Shown: piece after piece, positions 32,999 through 43,500 of the stretch
Layout: every line of letters begins with the position of its first letter
Position numbering within the stretch: position 1 is the stretch's first letter
Source of the DNA: Acanthosepion pharaonis
Lineage: Eukaryota > Mollusca > Cephalopoda > Sepiida > Sepiidae
Assembly: GCA_903632075.3 (NCBI GenBank)
Contig: CAHIKZ030005493.1
Location: 234,501-298,500 of the forward strand
Direction of reading: 5' to 3'
DNA: 64,000 bases
Position numbers and translations under genes: made by a program
The notes under the pieces: generated by a model
What the model was told of the DNA's origin: nothing
What the model saw: only the letters and a program-made list of their open reading frames with translations
Databases searched by the model: none

Positions 32999-33205
32999 AT
33001 TGGTTGTCCACCATAACGAGACTAAGCATAATTTTGACATAAAAAATGTTACTCTGATCAAAGGAGAAAACAATTCACTATACATATCTAGAGAGTGCCT
33101 TGATCGCAAGATCATGTACAGTAAATTTGTGCCCTGGCTTTTACAACATTTCACTATTCCTGGCAAAACTTTTATTATCACAGTGTGGAATACCTACTTA
33201 TAAAA
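32999..33205 (+). pseudogene. Penelope-like element, C-terminal fragment
   Basis: The 67-codon frame carries VVHHNETKHNFDIKNVTLIK then GENNSLYISRECL. This aligns by eye with VIHRNKYKHNFDFINATLIK, KENNSLRSKILE in the minus-strand frame at 55439-55834. The pattern H-x5-FDFxNAxLIxKExN--R--LE is the end of the GIY-YIG endonuclease region of Penelope-like ORFs. RT and the GIY-YIG core are absent. Confidence 0.62.
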
Positions 33206-33229
33206 GTGATGGAAAGAAAAAGAAAAATC

Positions 33230-33610
33230 TAAATGAAATCGGCTAGATAATTTAAAAAAAAATTCCCAGCATCCCTCGTTTGAGCGCATGGGTAGTTGTA
33301 AGAACATAACAAATTTAGTCCGATGACGTCCTGAAACGCGTCACAAATAACCTTTATTTTTTATTTTTCATGCAATATATATTGTTCTTCAGATGCTGAG
33401 TAAAAACTGACCGGAACATAATATAAATTTTAATAAAAATATCTAATTAACGGTATTTTCCAGCGCGAATGCCAAGCAGTACTGCATGGCATTTCCAAAG
33501 TTCTGGTGTTGTATTAATCCTAATATACTGTGCAGTCGACAAAATCAAAAACAAACAACACGCATACTCGAAATTAAAAATAAATAAAATGGTGACAATT
33601 TAACCATCGC
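33230..33610. other. no clear feature; possible 3' flank of the Penelope-like fragment
   Basis: It contains CCTGAAACGCGTC (33330), which shares GAAACGCGTC with the hairpin downstream of the Penelope-like fragment at 55262-55292. That suggests a deleted remnant of the same 3' region. Confidence 0.3.
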
Positions 33611-33611
33611 A

Positions 33612-33612
<1 letters not shown>

Positions 33613-33648
<36 letters not shown>
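33613..33648. repeat. (TA)n microsatellite
   Basis: About 18 TA units at the left edge of the palindromic element below. Confidence 0.94.
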
Positions 33649-33652
<4 letters not shown>

Positions 33653-33828
33653 TTACATTATAGAGAAATCCAAAATGACGTCTTGAGAATAGACTCATTC
33701 AACCAGCGTCAATACGCTAGCATTTTTCGACTCAAATAGGATCGAATGATATTAACGCATTGACGCTAGTTGAATGAGTCTATTCTCAAGACGTCATTTT
33801 GCATTTCTCTATTATGTAATAATTATAT
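33646..33828. mobile_element. MITE-like palindrome with about 70-bp inverted arms
   Basis: The left arm runs from ATAATTATTACATTATAGAG through CAAAATGACGTCTTGAGAAT and AGACTCATTCAACCAGCGTC. The right arm is its near-perfect complement (GACGCTAGTTGAATGAGTCT, ATTCTCAAGACGTCATTTTG, ending GTAATAATTAT). About 40 bp of loop separates them. It has no ORF. TA-rich ends are compatible with TA-target insertion, but the duplication cannot be resolved against the (TA)n flank. Confidence 0.82.
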
Positions 33829-33932
33829 CCTATGTTATAATAAAGACATTCATTTCTTTTTGGGAATCAGTTTTAATATTTTATATTAAAAGGATCCACG
33901 GATTATATGCCAACACGTTTATTAGTTTATTA

Positions 33933-33935
<3 letters not shown>

Positions 33936-33989
<54 letters not shown>
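33936..33989. repeat. (TA)n microsatellite
   Basis: About 27 TA units. Confidence 0.97.
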
Positions 33990-33991
<2 letters not shown>

Positions 33992-34029
33992 AGTATAGTT
34001 TCTATTTAAACGCACGCAACACACAAAAA

Positions 34030-34052
34030 CATATCTATCTATCTATCTATCT

Positions 34053-34141
<89 letters not shown>
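34030..34141. repeat. compound (ATCT)n-(CT)n-(TA)n microsatellite
   Basis: About 5 ATCT, 15 CT and 29 TA units in succession. Confidence 0.96.
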
Positions 34142-34146
<5 letters not shown>

Positions 34147-34341
34147 GAAAGCGTGAGCGAGATTCATTGAGGACAAAGGAATCAACACCGCCTAGTAAGT
34201 CATGGCTTGAGGCATTAAACAAAGGGAGACAAACTGTCACCATGAAATATTGATTCCTATGTCTACACATTCTCTCTACAAATATGTCTATCTACCCACT
34301 TGATATTGACCAATTTCCCAACACATCTACCCAATTTAACG

Positions 34342-34342
<1 letters not shown>

Positions 34343-34377
<35 letters not shown>

Positions 34378-34427
34378 GTGTGTGTGCCTCTCTGTGTGTG
34401 TGTGTGTGTGCGCGCGCGCGCGCGCAC
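34343..34427. repeat. compound (TA)n-(TG)n-(CG)n microsatellite
   Basis: About 16 TA units, interrupted TG, then 8 GC units. Confidence 0.94.
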
Positions 34428-34587
34428 GTGATTATTAATAAGTATTACGTCAATCGACCTGCTAATATGGCTTTGTTTACTTTTCGGATAGGAGACTGAG
34501 CAGATGTGAAGATATTTCCGAGAAAATAATCTGTATGAAGAGGATTCGATTTCCTTAAAAAAGAAAGGAAACGAGAACCTTGCTTGC

Positions 34588-34695
34588 CACGTCGTCATCC
34601 GTGGCTGAGCGGGTAAATTACACAGGATCCTATGGTGGTTTCCCCTACAAAGGGGGACGCATATTCAATCACATACTAGGAAGTGACTTTTCCTT
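34588..34695 (+). repeat. tRNA-like SINE fragment
   Basis: CGTCATCCGTGGCTGAGCGG then GTAAATTA resembles a tRNA A-box region. GCATATTCAATCACATACTA lies where a B box would be, but it is degenerate. It cannot be a functional tRNA. Confidence 0.5.
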
Positions 34696-34805
34696 TATTA
34701 AAATGTTTCAAATACACAGGCTAACACACTTAATACACACTATTTAATGAATAAAAATGTCGGCGTCTATTTCAAATACGAAGTATCCTATACAATAACG
34801 TTTGA

Positions 34806-34809
34806 TATA

Positions 34810-34885
<76 letters not shown>
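34806..34885. repeat. (TA)n microsatellite
   Basis: About 38 TA units with one ACAT interruption, followed by GT units to 34910. Confidence 0.97.
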
Positions 34886-34888
<3 letters not shown>

Positions 34889-34919
34889 GTGTGTGTGTTT
34901 GTGTGTGTGTTTAGATAAA

Positions 34920-35575
34920 ACATAAGTAGGTAGATATTTAAAGATAACATTTTTTTTGAGATTACATGCTAATACACTTAAATTTTGATAAAGAATTATT
35001 ACATGTATAATTAAATCGCATTTGTCTCTTTGGGGCTTGTGAACCAAATGTTTCAACCTATTTTGTTCTAACGGTTTCAACATTTTGAGAATTCCAATAC
35101 TCTTAGAACAGCCATTTTCTTTAATCAGTATTTAAATTATTTTGACATTATTGATTCCCTGAAATAATTTGAAAGAAAAAAAAATTAAATTTAAATAAAT
35201 TTAATTATAAAATTTAATAAAACACAAAGACGATAGTTATAATCCTAACAGAAATCTTATTCAACCGACTCCACCTATTTTTGGTTCAGCCTGATTTTTC
35301 CTTCACTAAGCTGTCAGAGCTAGATCAGAGGAGAGATCAGTTGCCAGGCTCTGGTCATCTAGTGTTTTGAAGGTGAACTATAGATGCATCAAAGTATTAG
35401 ATAAACCAAAATAGAACAATAATATAACTGCAGAATACAAGAGGCATTCTCTCTATTATTCCTGGCTTCCCTTATACTTTTCTTTCCTGTGTATGTAGAA
35501 AGTGAGAGATACGAACAATAAATGCATTATTGCTGCCATATTATTAACATGCATACATATTTATGGTTGACTATA
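34920..35575. other. no recognisable feature
   Basis: AT-rich, no repeat partner or coding frame identified. Confidence 0.4.
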
Positions 35576-35577
35576 AG

Positions 35578-35775
35578 GTCCCGAGCATACCCATCTGCTA
35601 GGGTGGTTAGTTAATCAAGGCTTGGGTCCACCCGTGGGGTATCGTTTTGGGTACTTTACAATGGCGCCGAACGCTTCCTCGGGCCGATAACATCAAGAAA
35701 ACGGTACCCTGACGAATCGAACCCGGGTCGCGAGGTCGTAAAACGGCTAAACACTCTACCACATGTCCATATATA
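35578..35775 (-). repeat. tRNA-derived SINE
   Basis: On the minus strand the head reads GGACATGTGGTAGAGTGTTT then AGCCG (A box), and CGCGACCCGGGTTCGATTCG (B box GGGTTCGATTC, about 35722). The B box is essentially canonical. The body that follows carries CCACCCGTGGGGTATCG-type complements. The acceptor stem does not fold like a tRNA, so it is a SINE, not a tRNA gene. Confidence 0.75.
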
Positions 35776-35866
35776 CAAATCTTTGCATCGCGTGAGTTTC
35801 AGCGAATTTTATGTCTGTATCTAAGTATAAGATTATTCAGTAAATATGTATAAAAACGTTGCACAC

Positions 35867-35877
<11 letters not shown>

Positions 35878-35919
<42 letters not shown>
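35878..35919. repeat. (TA)n microsatellite
   Basis: About 21 TA units. Confidence 0.96.
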
Positions 35920-35921
<2 letters not shown>

Positions 35922-35924
35922 AAG

Positions 35925-36486
35925 ACATTTTTATGTTTATATATAAGAATGTATAAACATAAAAATGTCTTAATATATATAAATATTTAAGTAAATGCTC
36001 TGTTTATAATAAGCGGTATTAACAACATTTACCGGCTTGAATGTTCGAGAAATTTTCATAGAAAATATGCCCCCTCCGCAAGGAATCGAACATGTACCCT
36101 ATACAGAACCGTCATCTAGCCTGACGTGCTTTTACCGATTTAGCCACCGAGTCACGCTCGGTTAGCAAGGTCGATTTTACTGCTTTTAAACTACAATCTT
36201 TCATCATTCTCTCACGTGCATTCATATCTGCTCGATGCGTATCCAAATGTAAACAAATGACGTCACACATTATGAAATGGACAAAGTCCGACAATTATTT
36301 TAAGGTTCGATTCCTGTCAGAGGATCCATATTTTCTATGACAATTTCTCAGATATTCAGGCCGGTAAATGTTGTTTAATACTGTTTGTTATAAACAGAGC
36401 ATTTACTTAAATATTTGTATCTATAAAAAGAATGTATAAATATAAAAATGCCTTAAAATAATTGTCGGACTTTGTCCATTTCATAA

Positions 36487-36488
<2 letters not shown>
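35925..36488. repeat. inverted repeat pair around a tRNA-like head
   Basis: 35925-36085 (AAGTAAATGCTCTGTTTATA, CATTTACCGGCTTGAA, TTTTCATAGAAAATATG, AAGGAATCGAAC) is repeated in reverse at 36305-36450. Inside, ATGAAATGGACAAAGTCCGA at 36271 faces the same sequence inverted at 36460-36487. The result is a nested fold-back of about 560 bp. Confidence 0.82.
36062..36172 (-). repeat. tRNA-like SINE head
   Basis: On the minus strand: GACTCGGTGGCTAAATCGGT then AAAAGCACGTCAGGC (A-box region), and GGTACATGTTCGATTCCTTG (B box GTTCGATTCC, about 36087). The body continues into the inverted repeat above. Confidence 0.7.

Positions 36489-36489
<1 letters not shown>

Positions 36490-36528
<39 letters not shown>
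36490..36528. repeat. (TA)n microsatellite
   Basis: About 19 TA units. Confidence 0.95.
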
Positions 36529-36530
<2 letters not shown>

Positions 36531-36625
36531 CATTTATTCGAAAATTATAACATAAAAATGTTAAAAATAGCCATTTTGCTTCAACCCTTCTGGTGGCATA
36601 TCAAGTGATGGTGGTTGAATGAAGA
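36525..36625. repeat. half copy of the palindromic element at 28525
   Basis: AATCATTTATTCGAAAATTA, TAACATAAAAATGTT and the AGCCATTTTGCTTCAACCCT, TCTGGTGGCATATCAAGTGA segment parallel 28540-28682. Confidence 0.7.
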
Positions 36626-36629
36626 ATAA

Positions 36630-37279
36630 AGGGTTTTAAAAAGTTCAAATCAATCAAACACCCCCCCCTCGCTAGGGGAAATGCTGTTACATAAGCTGGA
36701 ATGCCTCATTAGGAGCGTATAACTTCTTCAATCTCTCAGGCGGTTAATATTCCTGGACTCAAATATGCGGTTCCGCTTTATCCAAGCTAATCTTGTGTTT
36801 ATAATGCCATTTAAGTCCCTTTATTTGGAGTATATGGGATTGAACGAAACGTCACAGCTGCCTGTTTACTTCTCCAAGAACGGAGTCTGGACTAGAAAGT
36901 ACTTTCCATGCCAAAAAAGAACGTATAAAAGAGTCTGTTGGTCATAATCAAGGGTGGAACCGTTCTTTTCACAGGATGTGCGAATTATGAATTATAGATT
37001 ATGACTTCACAGGGTATTAATCTGTGGCTGAGAAGTTATAAATCTTGCAAATGGTGGAAAGAAGAATGCTTTAAGTTGAATGAATAAAAGTGTGGGGAAA
37101 AAGAAAAGGAAAGAACTGAAGATTTTTGTTTTTGGTGTCTCCTTTACGCTTTTGGTGTTGGCAACAGAATTGCTTGTAAAAACAATTTAAATGCAACCCG
37201 ATACATTTTTTGGTTCTTTCTTTTTTTTCTTTTTTTCAAAGGCACTTTGTGTCTGCACCTTATTGTCCTCTCTATTATC

Positions 37280-37280
<1 letters not shown>
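36630..37280. other. no recognisable feature
   Basis: It contains an open frame of 60 codons (36765-36947) without recognisable motifs and a C-run at 36661-36668. Confidence 0.35.

Positions 37281-37282
<2 letters not shown>

Positions 37283-37327
<45 letters not shown>
37283..37327. repeat. (CA)n microsatellite
   Basis: About 22 CA units followed by A-rich sequence. Confidence 0.96.
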
Positions 37328-37331
<4 letters not shown>

Positions 37332-37504
37332 AAAATAACAAAAAGGAAAAAAAAGAATGGTGCCGACAAGCAAAGTTCGAATTTTACTTGAGATTGTTTA
37401 TATTTTTATCTTCGAACTAATGCTTCTAAAAAAACCGTAAATAAATTTCCTCCTGTTTTATGCCAAATCCAAATTACGACTTATTTTGTTGCGTTTCCTT
37501 CACT

Positions 37505-37610
37505 TTTAGAAAAGGCATGAATCAATTTATCTTCTCCTACTCTTCGTTAAATAGCCTTGGATGGCAGGCAGTCTAGGAGAAAAAAACTACTCTATCGTCC
37601 TTCCTAATAA
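37505..37610 (+). repeat. fragment of the tRNA-SINE body seen at 26560-26670
   Basis: ATTTATCTTCTCCTACTC, AATAGCCTTGGATGGCA and GTCTAGGAGAAAAAAACTAC parallel the body of the SINE at 26480-26860. Confidence 0.55.
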
Positions 37611-37954
37611 TTACTGGTAATTTCGAGATGATAAAAAAAATAATGTGTGGAGAGCCATCCTCGCCTATTTTCTGATGGCGTAAGGTATTAAAAATGCCTG
37701 CGTGGTTAATTATGGGAGACGATAGAAATGTTAATGCTATCATTTCCTTATAAGAAAACCTCAGGATATTATTAACCAAGCGGTTATCAGTTGAATTTAA
37801 TAAATTTATTTAAATAATAATTAACAATTAAATTAAAAAAGTAGTTAATTAACAATAAAAAAATTTAAAATGATAAAATAAAATATATAAAATAAAATTA
37901 TAAGGTTAAAATTATAAAGAATTAAAAGTAAAATTAAAATTAAAAATATTATTT

Positions 37955-37987
37955 TTGTCTATATTTCTGAGATGAAGTATTATGTAC
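37955..37987 (-). repeat. SINE 'B' tail end
   Basis: GTCTATATTTCTGAGATGAA followed by GTATTATGTAC is the extreme tail of SINE B. It abuts the mariner fragment directly. Confidence 0.75.
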
Positions 37988-38457
37988 CTTTTGATAAAAG
38001 ATCCATTTTCGTCGCCAGTCACAAGTCAATCAAAAGGTGAAACAAGTTGGCGAGAATGGAGAGAAGAGCGAATGTCAACTCAGGATTTGAGGTTTGTTTT
38101 CAGACAATTCGAGGCACCCATTTTCCAAGTTTAGGAACTTTTTCCAAGTTGTTGAAGATGACGATGAACAGTTTATGTAGACGAACTGAGAACCACTGCC
38201 AATGATAAAAGCAGGATTTTCTTCAAGGGCTGCTTCAAGCTTTTCATCAAACTCAACTGGACGTCAGTTCGATTCTTTCATCTTCAACGGTGAAATCTCC
38301 ACCTCTGAATTTTGCAAACCATCTTCTGCAAGTTCTTTCATTCACACATTCCTCTCCATAAACTGAGTGAATGTTTCTAACCTCTTCGGCTGCTGAGTTT
38401 TCTTTCTTGAACTCATAAAAGCATTATGTGCCTCAAATGATTCTTGGGTACTTCCAT
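37988..38457 (-). pseudogene. mariner transposase, N-terminal half
   Basis: From the ATG at 38457 on the minus strand the translation starts MEVPKNHLRHIML. After a frameshift it gives EFKKENSAAEEVRNIHSVYG, EECVNERTCRRWFAKFRGGD and FTVEDER, the paired helix-turn-helix region of mariner transposases. Later comes FDEKLEAALEENP. The remnant stops at LVTGDENGSF, which carries the first catalytic aspartate. The remaining catalytic domain is missing. At least four frame changes or stops are present. Confidence 0.85.
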
Positions 38458-38469
38458 GTTACAGGGTTT

Positions 38470-39185
38470 TAATCAAACAAAATTTAATTTTATTGTTCTC
38501 TGAAATAAAATTTGCTCAGTTTAAATGCATCTAAACATAAAAATAATGTTCAGCTCCATTAAACATTATAAAATAGTCTTTAAATTTCGTTCATTTTAAC
38601 AAAAAGTTAAAATTCGGACAGAACTTATGGGATTACCTGATATATTTATCTTTCATAAAGGAAAAGCAATTGGAATCATAAAAACTCTTGCAAGCACGCG
38701 TCATTACGAGGTGTAACTAAAATCACAGGCAATGATTTAGTCAACCCCAAATCAATCATAAATTCTATCCAGACTGTTCTGAAAAACACAAGAACTTTTG
38801 CACTTATTCACAATTTGTATAACATTGAATCAACAAGACATTCAGGGGTTACTCAAAAGGAGACACTATTGAAGAAATCATATAAAAATACTTATTCACC
38901 ATTAGCTAAAATAAAGAAGCATTATTAGTAATTACATTATCCCACAATTAGTAAATTTTTATTCTGTCCTTGTATGCTATAACACGCAACATTATAATTT
39001 TAATTAATTTTCTTAATTTAATTTTTTTAATTAAATTTACTTATCTTACAAAATAGATTTCAAATTAAACATTTATTCATTTTTAAAAGCACAAAGAAAA
39101 TCAAAGAGCACACCGAGGATCAAAAAATAAAAAAATGGTTGAGGCTTATCAGTCCGGGGAAGGTTTTCAGATTTTTTTAAAATAG
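38470..39185. other. no recognisable feature
   Basis: AT-rich. Part of it may be mariner 5' flank, but no terminal repeat was found. Confidence 0.35.
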
Positions 39186-39189
39186 GCAA

Positions 39190-39520
39190 TGAACAGAAAA
39201 AAGAGAAAAGCAGATAGGGAGGGGGGAAAAGAGAGAGGGATAGAGAGTGCTGGAGGGAGAGAGAAGAGAAAGCGAGAAATGAGGCAGAGTGAGAGCTAAT
39301 AAACAGCAAATCCAGAGAGAGAAGGGAGGAAGGAAGGAGGAAGATGGGGACGAAGAGAATGTGATGGATGGTCGGAGACAGCGCCTAAGGGAGAAAGAGA
39401 AGAAGCTTATAGATTTATAGAAATCATATGACTGGAATGGATAATGAATAGAGAGAGAGAGGGGGGGGAGAGATTATGTGAGAGAGAGGAGGGAGAGAGA
39501 AAGGGAGAGAAGGATGTCGA
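39190..39520. repeat. purine-rich (GA)n low-complexity tract
   Basis: Degenerate GA/GGA-rich sequence on the plus strand with a G-run at 39462-39470. Confidence 0.85.
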
Positions 39521-39539
39521 GAAAGAACGCTTTGTTTTT

Positions 39540-40110
39540 TTTCTTCATTGTTGTATGTTTTGCAATGTGCAAATAAATGATGCAATCACAAAAATGCACA
39601 ATTAATTAGCACATTCTCTGTATGCACATGCATATTTTTTTCGCTTTGCCGTAACGCATCCGTTGGTAAGCGGAGCACAAATGATGACTGATAAGATAGA
39701 AATATCTAAGTGAATATTTACCGAGGGAGAATAGCCGGTTCACGTATATAACATGGTTGCCTCAGAAGCATTTACCCGTGACTAGACACTGCTATGCCGA
39801 AAGACATGGATTAGTTACTTTGGTATCGTGTAGGAGAGCCTCGAAACCGGCGAAGTGCAACCCGACGCGTCATCGATTCTACATATTCTCGGAAGGTTTC
39901 ATAGTGAAATAGCGAGCTATGTTATTTTGATAGCTATCTACAGCTCCTTGATATTTGTAGAGGCTGCGTCTTATGTATAAACAGGCCTCCCATGTTATGC
40001 AAATATGGTGGTAACATTATTTTTGTTTTTTTGGAAATCTCCAAAATGCTCCCTAAACCAATTCTGATCAACTTGGGCAATCAATGACAGTGTACATTAT
40101 TCTGATGGAA
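39540..40110. other. no recognisable feature
   Basis: No repeat partner or conserved frame. Confidence 0.4.
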
Positions 40111-40119
40111 CAATCCATC

Positions 40120-40515
40120 ATTATTAGTGTACATGGAGTCTTTGAATTGGGCACCTCGGCGTGGTAATGGTTGCAAGCTTGACGCTAGATCAGTACTACT
40201 GAATCGAAGTTCATTCTCACTGGATGCCCCATACTTTCGGCCTTGTGCCACATCTAAGCTACACTTGGAAAATCTCTACATGGAGTCTTTGAATGGGCAT
40301 GAAACATGGAAACATCAATCGATGACATGTTTCGGTGAACGAGCCGACCCATACATGCCATATCAACACATTCCATCCACTGTAGAAGCATTACTACTAT
40401 GTACGTTGGATTGCTACCCACAGGACGTTTTTCTTTTTTTTTTTGTTTACCCAATAGAGGAACGAATAGATAATCAAGATAAATGTTTATTGAGCGAGAT
40501 TGTTGCATAGATGGA
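40120..40515 (+). other. unrecognised stretch with an internal short duplication
   Basis: A 127-codon open frame is present. ACATGGAGTCTTTGAATTGG occurs at 40131 and nearly again at 40278, so part of it is an old 148-bp duplication. No protein domain was recognised. Confidence 0.3.
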
Positions 40516-40529
40516 AGAGGCGAAAGTAA

Positions 40530-43500
40530 GTGCAGACTATGTAGGATAGATAACATTGGCCTTAGACTTAAAGAGGTTAAGAGTGTAGTCATCAGCGAAG
40601 CATCCTCTTGGGAGTCTGAATGAGGCTGTTATATGAACGTAAGAGGAGGGGGCAAGAAGGGCAGGGATATGAGGATATGTAACGGGGATAGATAACTAGG
40701 GTTGAGGCTCCCTAGACTTAGGAGAACGTAAGAGGAGGAGTGATCAGGGAAGAGTCTAGTGATCAGGGAAGCATCCTGTTGAGTCTGAACTGAGGTTATA
40801 TGAACGTAAAGAGGAGGAGGTAAGAAAGGAATATTAGGAGGATGTATAACGGCTGACCCGAGACTTAGAGTCTAGTGATCAGGGAAGGCTCCTCTTCGAG
40901 TCTGACTGAGGTTATATGAACGTAAGAGGAGGAGGTAAGAAAGGAATATTATGAGGATGTATAACGGCTGAACCGAGACTTGAGAGTCTAATGATCAGGG
41001 AAGGCTCTTCGGAGTCTGACTGAGGTTATATGAACGTAAGAGGAGGAGGTAAGAAAGGAATATTATGAGGATATGAGGATGTATAACGGCTGACAGGAGA
41101 CTTAAGAGTCTAGTGATCAGGGAAGCATCCTGTTGAGTCTGAACTCAGGTTATATGAACGTAAGAGGAGGAGGTAAGAAAGGAATATTATGAGGATATGT
41201 AGGCTGACCTAGATAGAGTCTAGTGATCAGGAAGGCTCCCTTCGAGACTGAAGAGTCTAGTGATAAAAGGGAAATAAGGATGTATAATCTGAAGGAGATC
41301 TTCTAGTGATCAGGGAAGCATCCTGAGTCTGAATCAGGTTGCATGAACATAAGAGGGAGGAGGTAAGAAGGATATGTAGGATAGGAATATATGAGGATAG
41401 GGAAGGGCCTTCGGGAGTCCGGTTGACCCTAGACTTAAGAGTCTAGTGATCAGGGAAGGCTCCTCTTCGGGAGTCTGATCCTGTTGAGTTATATGAACGT
41501 AAGAGGAGGAGGTAAGAAAGGAATATTATGAGGATGTATAACGGCTGACTTAAGAGTCTAGTGATCAGACTTAAGAGTCTAGAACGCAAGAGTGATAAAG
41601 GGAAGCATCCTCTTCTGAGTCTGACTGAATCAGGTTTAAGGAACGTAAGAGGAGGAGGTAAGAAAGGAATATTATGAGGATGTATAACGGCTGACCCTAG
41701 ACTTAAGAGTCTAGTGATCAGGGAAGGCCTCTTCGAGTCTGACTGAGGTTATATGAACGTAAGAGGAGGAGGTAAGAAAGGAATATTATGAGGATGTATA
41801 ACGGCTGGAAGCGAGACTTAAGAGTCTAGTGATCAGGGAAGCTCCTGTTGAGTCTGAATCAAGTTGCATGAACATAAGAGGAGGAGGTAAGAAGTGATAT
41901 GTAGGATAGATAACGGTTGACACTAGACTTAAGAGTCTAGTGATCAGGGAAGGCTCCTCTTCGGAGTCTGACTGAGGTTATATGAACGTAAGAGGAGGAG
42001 GTAAGAAAGGAATATTATGAGGATGTATAACGGCTGAAGCGAGACTTAAGAGTCTAGTGATCAGGGAAGCATCCTGTTGAGTCTGAATCAAGTTGCATGA
42101 ACATAAGAGGAGGAGGTAAGAAGGGCATATTATGAGGATATGTAGGATATCTAGACTTAAGAGTCTAGTGATCAGGGAAGGCTCCTCTTCGGAGTCAGGG
42201 AGGTTAGTGACTGAACGTAAGAGGAGGAGGTAAGAAAGGAATATTATGAGGATGTAACGGCTGGACCTGAGACTTAAGAGTCTAGTGATCAGGGAAGCAT
42301 CCTGTTGAGTCTGACTCAAGTTATATGAACATAAGAGGAGGAGGTAAGAAAGGAATATTAGAGTCTGAGGATCGAGGATAGATAACGGTTGACCCTAGAC
42401 TTAAGAGTCTAGTGATCAGGGAAGGCTCCTCTTCGGAGTCTGACTGAGGTTATATGAACGTAAGAGGAGGAGGTAAGAAAGGAATATTATGAGGATGTAT
42501 AACGGCTGAACCGAGACTTAAGAGTCTAGTGATCAGGGAAGCATCCTGTTGAGTCTGAATCAAGTTGCATGAACATAAGAGGAGGAGGTAAGAAGGGCAT
42601 ATTATGAGGATATGTAGGATAGATAACTTAAGAGTCTAGTTGACCCTAGACTTAAGAGTCTAGTGATCAGAGGAATAACGGCTCCTCTTCGAGTCTGACA
42701 GGGAAGGTTATATGAACGTAAGAGGAGGAGGTAAGAAAGGAATATTATGAGGATGTATAACGGACTGAGGTTATATGAAGTAAGAGGAGGAGGAGACTTA
42801 AGGAGTCTAGTGATCAGGGAAGCATCCTCTTGAGTCTGACTGAGGTTATATGAACATAAGAGGAGGAGGTAAGAAGGGAATATTATGAGGATGTATAAGG
42901 CTGACCTGAGACTTAAGAGTCTAGTGATCAGGAAGGCTCCTCTTCGGAGTCTGACTGAGGTTATATGAACGTAAGAGGAGGAGGTAAGAAAGGAATATTA
43001 TGAGGATGTATAACGGTGACCGAGACTTAAGAGTCTAGGTGATCAGGGAAGCATCCTGTTGAGTCTGAATCAAGTTGCATGAACATAAGAGGAGGAGGTA
43101 AGAAGGGCATATTATGAGGATATGTAGGATAGATAACGGTTGACCTAGACTTAAGAGTCTAGTGATCAGGGAAGGCTCCTCTTCGAGTCTGACTGAGGTT
43201 ATATGAACTGAGGTAAGAAAGGAATATTATGAGGACGTAAAGGACCTTGAGACTTAGAAGTGATCAGGGAAGGAGGATGTATAAGAGGAGGAGAGAAGGA
43301 CTATGAGGATATTAGTGATCGGGGAAGTTGCCTCTTCGGAGGACTGTTATATAACGTAAGAGGAGGAGGAGTAAGAAAGGAATATTATGAGGATGTATAA
43401 CGGCTGACCCGAGACTTAAGAGTCTAGTGATCAGGGAAGGCTCCTCTTCGGAGTCTGACTGAGGTTATATGAACGTAAGAGGAGGAGGTAAGAAAGGAAT

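Noticed and set aside
35720..35775. tRNA gene on the minus strand
   Set aside because: A and B boxes are good, but the acceptor stem and anticodon arm do not fold, and a SINE body follows.
41978..42319. Satellite-encoded repeat protein (unit length 117 = 39 codons)
   Set aside because: The best frame has a stop in each intact unit. The longer frame arises only where indels remove it.
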